A stretch of DNA of 64,000 nucleotides, taken from contig NC_015562.1 of NCBI RefSeq assembly GCF_000214415.1, positions 1,240,001 through 1,304,000 on the forward strand, read 5' to 3'. The notes below the pieces were generated by a model, which saw nothing but the letters and a program-made list of their open reading frames with translations, ran no database searches and was not told the origin of the DNA. Shown piece by piece: positions 36,753 through 44,830 of this stretch. A program made the translations under genes and the position numbers. The stretch is from Methanotorris igneus Kol 5 (GTDB lineage Archaea; AGJL01; Methanococci; Methanococcales; Methanococcaceae). The first letter of the stretch is position 1. Every line of letters begins with the position of its first letter.

Positions 36753-37845
36753 TTTTCTCACACAACAATTCAAAGTCCTCCTTTTTGTGACTAACATTTA
36801 TACTTACCCTTATTCTCTCTAAACCTTTAGGAACTGTTGGATACCTAATCCCAACACAAAAGATGTTATTTTTTATTAAATGCTCAGCAATAAGCATAGT
36901 TTTTTCTTTAAAAATAAATGGGTAGATTGGGGTTAGATTATTCTCCTTAATAAATCCATTTTTCTTAAAAATCCCATTTGCTATTTTTATGTTTTTTTGA
37001 AGTTCTTTAACAACATCTCCCCTTTCAATAATCTCAAATGCCTTAATGCAACCTTCAACAACATGTGGAGGGAGAGCAGTTGAATAAATAAAACTCCTCG
37101 AAGTGTTTATTAAATACTCTACAACCTCATCAATCCCACAAACAAATCCTCCTAAACCACCAATTGCCTTTGATAAAGTCCCAATTTGGATGATATTGTC
37201 AGAAGGTTTTAAATTGAAGTGCTTTAATGTTCCTTTTCCATCTCCCAAAACCCCTGTTCCATGTGCATCATCAATAATCAAAATGGCATTAAACTCATCC
37301 GCTATTTTCTTTAAATCTCTAAGAGGGGCAACATCACCATCCATACTAAAAACGCCATCAGTTATAATAAATAAATTGTTGTATTTTTTCCAATTCTCCT
37401 CGATTAAATTGGCTAAATGCTCCACATCACAATGATTGTAAATCAAAACATCTGCCTTACTTAACCTACAACCGTCAATGATAGAGGCGTGGTTAAGTTT
37501 ATCGCTCAAAATTAAATCCCCTTTTTTGCAGAGTGCAGATATAACCCCAACATTTGTTGCATAACCAGACGAATAAACCAATGCCCTCTCTGTTTCTTTA
37601 AACTCTGCTATTTTTTCTTCCAATCTTTGATGGTTTATATTTCCAGATGTTAATCTTGAACCAGTTGAACCAACCCCATACTTCAGCCCTTCTTTTACTG
37701 CTTCAATAACTTCTGGATGCTTTGATAGGCATAGATAATCATTTGAGGAAAAATCTAAAATGTTATCTCTTTTTTCTCTCAAAAATCTATACAATCCATT
37801 GCTTTTTATAATTTCAATCTCTCTCTTTAACTTTTCCCTAAACAT
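36673..37845 (-). CDS. bioF: 8-amino-7-oxononanoate synthase
   Basis: BioF is the PLP enzyme that joins pimeloyl-CoA and alanine in biotin synthesis. The protein has 390 residues; SSNDYLCLSKHPEV, DDAHGTGVLG and the PLP-lysine motif GTLSKAIGG are clear. The C-terminal ~20 residues (HLNQTTNNPYPLYSRLFSQ) run beyond the usual end and are read from DNA that also encodes the end of the convergent ATPase gene, so they are probably an extension made by loss of the original stop. It follows bioW by 12 bp. Confidence 0.93.
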   Translation of the reverse strand: MFREKLKREIEIIKSNGLYRFLREKRDNILDFSSNDYLCLSKHPEVIEAVKEGLKYGVGSTGSRLTSGNINHQRLEEKIAEFKETERALVYSSGYATNVGVISALCKKGDLILSDKLNHASIIDGCRLSKADVLIYNHCDVEHLANLIEENWKKYNNLFIITDGVFSMDGDVAPLRDLKKIADEFNAILIIDDAHGTGVLGDGKGTLKHFNLKPSDNIIQIGTLSKAIGGLGGFVCGIDEVVEYLINTSRSFIYSTALPPHVVEGCIKAFEIIERGDVVKELQKNIKIANGIFKKNGFIKENNLTPIYPFIFKEKTMLIAEHLIKNNIFCVGIRYPTVPKGLERIRVSINVSHKKEDFELLCEKIKDIYQNHLNQTTNNPYPLYSRLFSQ

Positions 37846-37857
37846 AAAAATCCCTTT

Positions 37858-38559
37858 TTATTTTATAATGAATGGCTTGTTTTCTAATTTGTTTATTAAA
37901 TCTTCTATATCAACATCATTTTTAACAAAAAATACTCTTCCTCCATTCTCTCCTTTTTCTTTTAAATTTGTAATTCTAAAATATCCCTTTTTAGTTGCAA
38001 CATAGCCGGTTGTGTAACTTTTGTTGTCTGAGGTGCAGAGCTCCGCTATAATCCCTAAATGAATAACCTTAGATGCAATTGCAATAGCATCAACAGTCCT
38101 CTCTGTCCCCAATTTTTCCTTTAAAATCTTCTCCTTTAGTTCTTTTGTTGTATCAATGTTTTTAACCCTAACCCCTCTTTCTTTATCTGGCTCCAACCTC
38201 TCCCCTCTTAAATTTAAAATTGCCGCCCCTCTCATTCCTCCTTTATCAATAATCTTGAATGCATAATCTATTAATTCATCTGAAATACCCTCATTTTTTA
38301 ATAACTCTCTTGCCTTTTCTCTTGCTTCTCTTTTATTTTTGCATTCTATTGTTTTTATTGGCAAGTGGTCAATATATTCTATCTCCTCTTTAATCTCCTC
38401 AATCTTTAAGTTTATAAAGTCAGGTGTTCCATTTTCGTGCATTAGGGCTCTTTTTATTAATTCATTTGCTACAAGTTCAATTTCCTCTTTATTTACAATT
38501 CTCTCTGCTCCAGAAATATGCTTTCCATTCTTTGATGCTCTCATTTTTATACTATACAT
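37858..38559 (-). CDS. bioW: 6-carboxyhexanoate-CoA ligase (pimeloyl-CoA synthetase)
   Basis: BioW activates pimelate with ATP and CoA, the first dedicated step of this biotin route. The 233-residue protein starts [20 protein letters not shown], the family hallmark, and has [19 protein letters not shown] and [24 protein letters not shown] precedes the ATG. It heads the bioW-bioF pair. Confidence 0.93.
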   Translation of the reverse strand: MYSIKMRASKNGKHISGAERIVNKEEIELVANELIKRALMHENGTPDFINLKIEEIKEEIEYIDHLPIKTIECKNKREAREKARELLKNEGISDELIDYAFKIIDKGGMRGAAILNLRGERLEPDKERGVRVKNIDTTKELKEKILKEKLGTERTVDAIAIASKVIHLGIIAELCTSDNKSYTTGYVATKKGYFRITNLKEKGENGGRVFFVKNDVDIEDLINKLENKPFIIK

Positions 38560-38745
38560 CTAATTCACCATATTCAATTTTACTTTATTTTACTTTTTTA
38601 TTTAAATTAAAATTTTGTTAAATTACCTAAAATTGGAAATTTTAAGATTATGGACAGTGCCTTATTCCTTGAAAATCTATAGCGTTATAGCATGAAAATT
38701 TTAGACGATATTGAATTTTATTTTGATCTTGTTATTTTACATTTG

Positions 38746-38838
38746 TCATGATTAATCATTAAAGTAAAAACGCAGAATTTGTCATTATTTTTCATTAAAA
38801 ACATTTATCACGATTTATAATGAGCAAAAAAGTATATA
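38746..38838 (+). promoter_or_regulatory. Three copies of an operator-like palindrome and a TATA box
   Basis: Three 16-bp sites follow one pattern: TCATGATTAATCATTA (38746-38761, with a perfect ATGATTAATCAT palindrome), TCATTATTTTTCATTA (38782-38797) and TCACGATTTATAATGA (38808-38823). A TATA-like GTATATATA lies at about 38831-38838, right after the third. A fourth copy, TCACGATTAATAATGA, is at 39257-39272. This looks like a binding array for a dimeric regulator of the following small gene; the regulator is unknown. Confidence 0.55.
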
Positions 38839-38937
38839 TATTTGTTTTTTCAATGTATTATCAAGTGTAAAATTCCTGATGGCAAGCGAGTTGTTTTATA
38901 CGAAATTAAAAATCACAAAAACCACGGGGGTGGTATT

Positions 38938-39099
38938 ATGGAAACAAGATTAAACAACATTAACAACCTTAACCATGAAGTTGCTGAGGATATTGAGCAA
39001 ATCACAACTGACCTAAAGAGACCATTTAGAGGTAGCAAATTGGTAGAAATCTTAGGGTATGTTGTAGGTTTGATTGTAATTGGCTCTGTATTGGTATAA
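38938..39099 (+). CDS. Small single-span membrane protein of unknown function
   Basis: A 53-residue protein: a charged N-terminal part (NLNHEVAEDIEQITTDLKRP), then one hydrophobic helix at about residues 35-53 ending at the C-terminus. GGGGGTGGT just before the ATG is one of the best ribosome binding sites in the window. It has a promoter with repeated operator-like sites. I recognise no family. Good start signals and a dedicated promoter argue that it is real. Confidence 0.65.
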   Translation: METRLNNINNLNHEVAEDIEQITTDLKRPFRGSKLVEILGYVVGLIVIGSVLV

Positions 39100-39419
39100 A
39101 ATGGCAACAAATAAAGAGCATTGGGATACATGATAAATAAAAGAAAATAAAATAAACGAATAAGCAGATTAAAACAAAAATAAAAACTTGCTATTTTCAC
39201 AGTAAAAGGCAATATATATTGTTTATAAATTTAGGATGCTATTTTCAGGAGGATTATCACGATTAATAATGATCAAATTATCGTAATTTTAACAATTTAA
39301 AAATTTAGATGCATAGTCATTAGATTTTCTAATGTATATTTTTGCTATTAAATTTGCTTTAAGAAAATTATTTATACCATTTTTTGCATTTTTAAAATTA
39401 AAATATTGGGGTGAATGTT
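39100..39419 (+). promoter_or_regulatory. Intergenic region with a fourth operator-like site before tusA
   Basis: The gap holds TCACGATTAATAATGA (39257-39272), the same pattern as the sites at 38746-38823, and a TATA-like TTATTTATA at about 39368-39376 ahead of tusA. Otherwise it is AT-rich with no frame. The shared site suggests that the small membrane protein and the sulfur genes answer to one regulator. Confidence 0.45.
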
Positions 39420-39632
39420 ATGAAAATTGATGTTACCGGAGATATATGCCCAGTGCCAGTATTGAAAACAAAAAAGGCATTAGAGCAATTAAAAGAAGGA
39501 GAAGAGTTAGAAGTCGTTGGAGATTACAAACCAGCATTAGAAAATATAAAAAGATTTGCAGAGAGTAATGGATATACTGTTGTTACTGCAGAGGAGACCG
39601 AAAATGGTTTTAGAATTGTTATCAAAAAATAA
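39420..39632 (+). CDS. TusA/SirA-like sulfur carrier protein
   Basis: A 70-residue TusA-family protein. GDICPVPVLKTKKAL has the CPxP motif whose Cys carries persulfide sulfur. The chosen ATG at 39420 follows GGGGTGAAT; an in-frame GTG at 39411 is part of that site. It is paired with a DsrE-like gene 12 bp downstream, the usual partner in sulfur relay, although its acceptor in methanogens is not established. Confidence 0.9.
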   Translation: MKIDVTGDICPVPVLKTKKALEQLKEGEELEVVGDYKPALENIKRFAESNGYTVVTAEETENGFRIVIKK

Positions 39633-39644
39633 AGAGGTGGAAGT

Positions 39645-39989
39645 TTGAAATTTACCGTTATCATTACAACTGCCCCGTATGGAAAAGAGAGGGCATACTC
39701 AGCATTGAGATTTGCTTTAACTTCATTGTTGGAGGGAATTGAAGTAAATATCTTCTTAATTGAGGATGGAGTTTACGTTGCTAAGAAGAACCAAAATCCA
39801 GCAGAAGTTCCAAACTATTTGGAGTTTTTAAAGAACTGCATTGAAATGGGGGCAAAAGTTAAGGCATGTGGTCCATGTGGAAGGGCAAGGGGATTGAGTG
39901 ATGAAGATTTAATTGAAGGCGTTGAGTTTGGAACAATGCATGATTTAGTTGCGTTTGTTAAGGAAAGTGATAAGGTAATTACGTTCTAA
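39645..39989 (+). CDS. DsrE/DsrF-like sulfur relay protein
   Basis: A 114-residue protein of the DsrE-like fold: VIITTAPYGKERAYSALRFA at the N-terminus, an ALTSLLEGIEVNIFLIEDGV strand-helix, and the Cys-containing VKACGPCGRARG (about residues 75-87), where a persulfide-carrying Cys is expected. The start is TTG at 39645 behind AGAGGTGGA. It forms an operon with the TusA-like gene. Confidence 0.88.
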   Translation: MKFTVIITTAPYGKERAYSALRFALTSLLEGIEVNIFLIEDGVYVAKKNQNPAEVPNYLEFLKNCIEMGAKVKACGPCGRARGLSDEDLIEGVEFGTMHDLVAFVKESDKVITF

Positions 39990-40165
39990 TTAAATATAAT
40001 ACAAGTTATAACTTTAAATTCAACCTTAAATTTTTAATTTTAAGCAAGTTTGTAGTTGGGAATTTTTAAACTTATTTTTAGTTTTTATCTTTTACCCTCT
40101 CTTAAAATTGAAATATTAAATTTAACGCACAACTATAAACTTAATGTGTAAAATAGACTTTTTCT

Positions 40166-40299
40166 AAACGCTCATGTTCATTCAAGATTACCTATATAAA
40201 TAGTGTGCTGTTATCGTGGCTTTGTAGGCAGGATATATTAAAAATTATCAATGGTAGAACTTGTTATCTATAGGTAATGATACTTGAAGATGAGCGTTT
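40166..40299. mobile_element. MITE family C, copy 1
   Basis: A 134-bp element with long imperfect inverted ends (AAACGCTCATGTTCATTCAA... against ...CTTGAAGATGAGCGTTT; about 31 bp pair with a few gaps, including ACCTATA/TATAGGT). A shared core (ATTATCAATGGTA, AACTTGTTATCTATAGGTAA) recurs in copy 2 at 49631-49741. No coding frame. A weaker inverted pair, TGTAGTTG and CAACTATA, lies just upstream (40050-40137). Confidence 0.8.
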
Positions 40300-40411
40300 C
40301 TAAAATTTTAAAAGATGATGTTTTATTCTCTTAACTCCAATTCCTATCATACATTTGAATATTTATGGATGCAAATTTTTTAATGATGTAGTTTTTTAAT
40401 AATAAAATCAT

Positions 40412-40888
40412 GTTTCCATCCTTGTTTTAATGGATGAGGTATTCAAACTTGCTGGGTTTGGGATGTTAATTTATTTGGTAAAAGTTTCCATCCTTGTTTT
40501 AATGGATGAGTAATTCAAACTTGGCGGAGGACAAGGAACGCTTAAAATCATGGATTGTTTCCATCCTTGTTTTAATGGATGAGTAATTCAAACCCCTTTT
40601 TTCCTCGGTATCCAATAACACAGCCATTTTGGTTTCCATCCTTGTTTTAATGGATGAGTAATTCAAACTGTTGAAAATATTAAATCACAAATATCCGTTT
40701 TATGTTTCCATCCTTGTTTTAATGGATGAGTAATTCAAACTAACATAATCAATATATTATATTCACATTATCCCACAGTTTCCATCCTTGTTTTAATGGA
40801 TGAGTAATTCAAACAAAACATTAGTCAATCTGATATTCAATTTATATATCAGTTTCCATCCTTGTTTTAATGGATGAGTAATTCAAAC
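40412..40888 (-). CRISPR. CRISPR array 3: seven repeats of the 37-bp type, inverted
   Basis: Seven 37-bp repeats start at 40412, 40484, 40557, 40632, 40704, 40778 and 40852, written here as GTTTCCATCC...ATTCAAAC, the reverse complement of the array 1 and 2 repeat. Six are identical and the leftmost carries GAGGTATTC instead of GAGTAATTC, the trailer variant also found in array 1. The six spacers are 35-38 bp. The leader is at the right, so transcription runs on the minus strand. Confidence 0.96.
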
Positions 40889-41222
40889 CCTATAACTTCA
40901 TCCTTATTTTATACCTAAACTCCTATATAAATCTTTCTTTTTCAACCCTATTTTTCTTACTGCCCAATTATTGAAACCTTTATAAAAGTAAGAAAGATTG
41001 TGCAAATTATTTATAAATCCAACGCACAACCACACCAATAAATCTCAATAATTAGCAGAGATATTATACAATCCAAAACCAATCCAAACTTAAAACTACA
41101 AAAATAAAAACAACCAACAAAAATCTTCCAAAAATCTCAATTTTAATTTGAAAAAATGAGTAATACTTTTTCCCAATTTTCTAGTACCAAAATTCAACAA
41201 CCCCTTTATAAAAGCAAGAAAG
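40889..41222 (-). promoter_or_regulatory. Leader of CRISPR array 3
   Basis: The reverse complement of this ~334-bp stretch matches leaders 1 and 2 over most of its length. Its TATA box (TATATAAA as written, 40924-40931) is again 35 nt from the first repeat, and it ends in AAGCAAGAAAGA, the counterpart of the leader outer edge. Confidence 0.85.
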
Positions 41223-41395
41223 ATTAATTAGAAAATTTAATATATGATATTAAATTCCTTAAGAGGCATTGCTGAGCGAAGCGAAGCAATGCATCCCATT
41301 TTGATGAAACTTTTCTAAAGTTTCAGGTCAGTGCATCCGATTTGGATGAAACCTTTTTTAAAGTTTCATTTAGAGGTTTCTTTTGGAATAATAAT
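41223..41395. repeat. Inverted copy of the array 1 upstream flank
   Basis: This segment is the reverse-complement relative of 19836-19964. It has the perfect hairpin GCATTGCT...AGCAATGC (41266-41292) around a GAGCGAAGCGA loop and two related GAAAC...GTTTC hairpins in tandem. With the leader it extends the homology to array 1 to about 500 bp. Confidence 0.7.
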
Positions 41396-41418
41396 ATGCT
41401 TATATTTTTGGTGGGAAC

Positions 41419-41868
41419 TTATTCTCTTATTGTTGCCTTCAACCTTTTTTCCTTCAAAATTAAATCTAAGCCATCATCAATATTTTTAACAACAATATCA
41501 GAGTTTAGTAGTGTTTTTGTCCAAGTTCCTTCATCTCCCAAGACACATATTCCCAAATCAGCATTTTTTAATAATAGCTCATCATTTGCCCCATTTCCAA
41601 AGGCTATAATTTTTTCATTTTTGTATTTTTCCCTAATTTCCTTCAAGATTTCGTTTTTTGCTATTTTTTCACTTCCATACTTTTCTTTATCAACTTTAAT
41701 TCCCTTAATGCCAAGCTCTTCCTCTATATCTTTTAACGTTCCAAAGGTGTCTGCGGAGAGGATAAAAATTTCATGATATTTTCTCAGTTCTTTTATTCGC
41801 TTTTTTGTCGAGTCCTTTATAATCCCATCTGTTGCTATTGTTCCATTTAGGTCAAATATGATTATCAC
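41419..41868 (-). CDS. HAD-superfamily protein resembling the P-type ATPase phosphatase domain
   Basis: A ~149-residue soluble HAD protein. FDLNGTIATDG gives the nucleophile Asp but with Asn in place of the second Asp, as in P-type ATPase-like members; SADTFGTL is motif II and IAFGNGANDELLL is the Mg site. Substrate unknown. GGGTGAAA favours the GTG at 41868, although an ATG lies at 41880. It ends ~25 bp from the array 3 flank. Confidence 0.78.
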   Translation of the reverse strand: MIIIFDLNGTIATDGIIKDSTKKRIKELRKYHEIFILSADTFGTLKDIEEELGIKGIKVDKEKYGSEKIAKNEILKEIREKYKNEKIIAFGNGANDELLLKNADLGICVLGDEGTWTKTLLNSDIVVKNIDDGLDLILKEKRLKATIRE

Positions 41869-41959
41869 ACTTTCACCCATGTTATTAGATTTTCTAATGA
41901 TATGTTTATATATACTAATTGCATATATTTATGACATAATGACATATAAAGGTGGTTGT

Positions 41960-42622
41960 TTGCTTGGGGTATGTGTCAGAATTAAAAACACGAATCTCAT
42001 TGAAAAATTTAAACAATTTGAACTCATAGATTGGGGTTTGCATTTCTGCCCATACAACAAAAAAATGGAAAATATTGTAGGTTTTCACGCTCCAATTGTA
42101 GATTTAGGGAACTCAAACAGCAACGCCCTAAGCATTTTAAAACATACTGTTGATATGGTTTCAGATCATGACTACTTAACACTTCACATAACCAATGGAA
42201 AGGACCCAAATATTGATGTTTTAATTTCCAACTTATCTGAATTAGTTGATTATGCAAGAAAAAGAAATGTAAAAATTTGCATTGAAAATTTAAGGACTGG
42301 ATTTTCATCAAATCCAAATAACTTAATTGAGATAGCTGATGCCACTGGCTGCTTAATAACTTACGATATTGGACATGTTGATTATGAGAACAGGGTTAAA
42401 TATATAGATATCTTTTCAGATAAGATATATAATGTCCATGTTTATGAATTAGAGGTTCCAAAAATCGGACATATTGCCCCAAAAAATCTTGAAAACCTAA
42501 GGCCAACATTAGACAAACTTTTGGATGTTGGTTGTGATTTCTGGCTTATTGAACTGATGGATATTGAGGAAATAATAAGGACTAAAAAACTGTGTGAGGA
42601 ATACCTAAAGGAACATAGGTGA
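41960..42622 (+). CDS. Xylose-isomerase-like TIM barrel protein (AP endonuclease family 2 fold)
   Basis: A ~220-residue predicted sugar-isomerase or endonuclease-like TIM barrel. WGLHFCPYN, DYLTLHITNG, KICIENLRTG, ITYDIGHVD and YNVHVYE give the strand-end His and Glu residues that bind metal in this fold. TATA-like TTTATATATA at 41905-41914 and AAGGTGGT at 41949-41956 suggest a TTG start at 41960; an ATG at 41939 would leave almost no leader. The PP-loop gene follows after 4 bp, so the two probably work together. Confidence 0.75.
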   Translation: MLGVCVRIKNTNLIEKFKQFELIDWGLHFCPYNKKMENIVGFHAPIVDLGNSNSNALSILKHTVDMVSDHDYLTLHITNGKDPNIDVLISNLSELVDYARKRNVKICIENLRTGFSSNPNNLIEIADATGCLITYDIGHVDYENRVKYIDIFSDKIYNVHVYELEVPKIGHIAPKNLENLRPTLDKLLDVGCDFWLIELMDIEEIIRTKKLCEEYLKEHR

Positions 42623-42626
42623 TTGA

Positions 42627-43430
42627 ATGTATATAGATTTTAAGACATCGTTTAATAAGTTGGAACTTTCAGAGGAAACATTTAAAATTATAGATGAATT
42701 TGGAATAGATTTAAAAGATATTGCGATTGGGGAATTCTCTGGGAAAGATAGTGTTGCTGCAATAATAGAGGCATTTAGGGAATTTGATGCTATACTACCA
42801 GTAGTTGCATTTACTGGGACAGATTATGGAGATAAAAAGATATTTTACAAAAATTGGGAGACATTAAATAATAGAATAAAAAATCTCTACAAAGATAAAG
42901 TTCTATTGCCTTTACATTTCATATTTGAGCCCAAACTATGGAATGCACTAAATGGGAGGTTTGTCTCATTAATCATTAAAAAATTTGGCTTTTACACACC
43001 ATGCATAGGATGTCATGCATATTTAAGGATTTTAAGAATTCCATTATCAAAGCACTTAGGGGGAGTAATAATAGGGGGAGAGAGGGTTTACCACAACAGT
43101 GATTTTAAGATTGACCAGTTGGAGATGGTTTTGGAAGTGTATGAAAAAATATGTGATGCATTGGGTGTTAAATTAAAACTTCCAATAAAATATGTTAAAG
43201 AAAACAGTAAAATAAGGGAAATTATTGAGGAAAGTTGGAAACAGGGGAAGAGACAGTTTTCGTGTGTATTTAGCGGGAATTACAGAGATAAAGATGGAAA
43301 AATTATATTTGAAGAGGAAAAAGTCAAAAGATTTTTAGATGAGTTCATATACCCAGTTTCTGTTGAAATTATTAAAAGAGGGTATGAAGGAGATTTTAGA
43401 TATATTGAAATTGTTAAGGAGTTTATTTAA
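42627..43430 (+). CDS. PP-loop ATP pyrophosphatase-like protein
   Basis: A 267-residue protein of the N-type ATP pyrophosphatase class. GEFSGKDSVAAI (residues 35-46) is the PP-loop that adenylates a substrate. A CIGCHAYLRILR motif supplies a CxxC as in thiolation enzymes. Such proteins modify tRNA or activate acids; I cannot name the substrate. It is coupled to the upstream TIM barrel gene and starts after AGGTGATTGA. Confidence 0.78.
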   Translation: MYIDFKTSFNKLELSEETFKIIDEFGIDLKDIAIGEFSGKDSVAAIIEAFREFDAILPVVAFTGTDYGDKKIFYKNWETLNNRIKNLYKDKVLLPLHFIFEPKLWNALNGRFVSLIIKKFGFYTPCIGCHAYLRILRIPLSKHLGGVIIGGERVYHNSDFKIDQLEMVLEVYEKICDALGVKLKLPIKYVKENSKIREIIEESWKQGKRQFSCVFSGNYRDKDGKIIFEEEKVKRFLDEFIYPVSVEIIKRGYEGDFRYIEIVKEFI

Positions 43431-43522
43431 TTTTATTTAATTTTTTGTTTAATAAAACTTTTAATTATAATTTTTTATTTTTTATTTTTTATCATTTTTC
43501 CAAAACATTTTGAAGTGATATT

Positions 43523-44809
43523 ATGAGAGCAATAGTAGTTTTATTAGATGGTTTAGGAGACAGACCTTCAGAAATCTTAGGCAATAAAACGCCATTAGAA
43601 GCTGCAAAAACTCCAAATTTGGATGAATTTGCAAAAAGAGGGATAACAGGATTAATGGTTCCATATAAAGAGGGTGTTCCATTAGGTTCTGAAGTATCCC
43701 ACTTATTACTTTGGGGATACAGTTTAAATGATTTCCCAGGTAGGGGGTTGATTGAGGCACTTGGGGAGGGCGTAGAGGTTAAAGATAACGAAATTTATTT
43801 AAGAGCAACATTTGGTTTTGTTGAAAAACATAATGGAGAACTACTTATAAAAGATAGGCGAACAAAAGACATAACAAAGGAAGAGATTGAGGAGCTCATA
43901 GACAGTTTACCAACTTATGTTAATGGTTATGAATTTGAACTAAAATATACCCATGATGCACACTGTATTTTAATAATAAGGGAGGAAAATGGATGGATTT
44001 CAGATAAAATTTCAGATGGTGACCCATTTTATATGAACAGGCATGTTCTGCGAATCTGTCCAATAAAAAAACTCTGCAAAAGTAGGATGGAATATAACAA
44101 AGCAAAATCTACTGCTGAAGCATTAAACGAATATCTAAAAAAGTGCTTTAAAGAATTGGATAACCATGAAATAAATAGAAAAAGGGCAAAAATGGGGAAA
44201 CAAAAAGCAAACATGCTATTAACAAAATGGGCAGGAAAATACAAAAAAGTAGAACCATTCAGTGAAAGATGGGGAATGAGAGGAGTTGTCATTGGCAATA
44301 GTGCAGTGTTCTGTGGTTTGGCAAAGTTTTTAGGATTGGACTATATCAAATGTGGGGATTTTAAAAAGGCGGTTGAGATGGCAGTTGACTTAGATTATGA
44401 TTTCATCCATATCCATACAAAAGAGATAGACGAGGCAGCCCACACAAAAAATCCAGAACTTAAAAAGAAAGTTATTGAAAAGATTGATGCATGTTTGGAA
44501 CCTCTCTTAAACTTAGAGGATGATTTAATTATCATTACAGGAGATCACTCAACACCATCAGTTGGAAATTTAATCCACTCTGGAGAGAGTGTTCCTATAA
44601 CAATAGTTGGAAAGAATGTTAGGAGAGATGATGTTAAGGAATTTAATGAGAGGGCATGTGCAAAGGGAAGTTTATATATAAGGGCATGTGATTTAATGAA
44701 TATCATCTTAAACTACACAGATAGGGCTTTGTTGTATGGATTAAGACCAAACAGAATTTTAAAATACATCCCAGACGATAGTAAAACAAGGCATTTAAAA
44801 ATTGACTAA
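43523..44809 (+). CDS. apgM: Cofactor-independent phosphoglycerate mutase, archaeal type
   Basis: ApgM interconverts 3- and 2-phosphoglycerate. The 428-residue protein belongs to the alkaline phosphatase superfamily: VLLDGLGDRPSE at the N-terminus, the catalytic Ser in GSEVSHLLLWGY, HIHTKEIDEAAH and GDHSTPSVG for the two metal ions. GAAGTGATATT precedes the ATG. The length matches the archaeal family; it is followed closely by spcS. Confidence 0.94.
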   Translation: MRAIVVLLDGLGDRPSEILGNKTPLEAAKTPNLDEFAKRGITGLMVPYKEGVPLGSEVSHLLLWGYSLNDFPGRGLIEALGEGVEVKDNEIYLRATFGFVEKHNGELLIKDRRTKDITKEEIEELIDSLPTYVNGYEFELKYTHDAHCILIIREENGWISDKISDGDPFYMNRHVLRICPIKKLCKSRMEYNKAKSTAEALNEYLKKCFKELDNHEINRKRAKMGKQKANMLLTKWAGKYKKVEPFSERWGMRGVVIGNSAVFCGLAKFLGLDYIKCGDFKKAVEMAVDLDYDFIHIHTKEIDEAAHTKNPELKKKVIEKIDACLEPLLNLEDDLIIITGDHSTPSVGNLIHSGESVPITIVGKNVRRDDVKEFNERACAKGSLYIRACDLMNIILNYTDRALLYGLRPNRILKYIPDDSKTRHLKID

Positions 44810-44830
44810 TCTTTACTTGAGGATGATATT

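Noticed and set aside
39113-39145. A ten-codon frame after the small membrane protein gene
   Set aside because: No ribosome binding site and no sign of coding.
40050-40137. A further MITE with TGTAGTTG and CAACTATA ends
   Set aside because: The ends pair poorly and no second copy is seen, so it is mentioned only beside family C copy 1.
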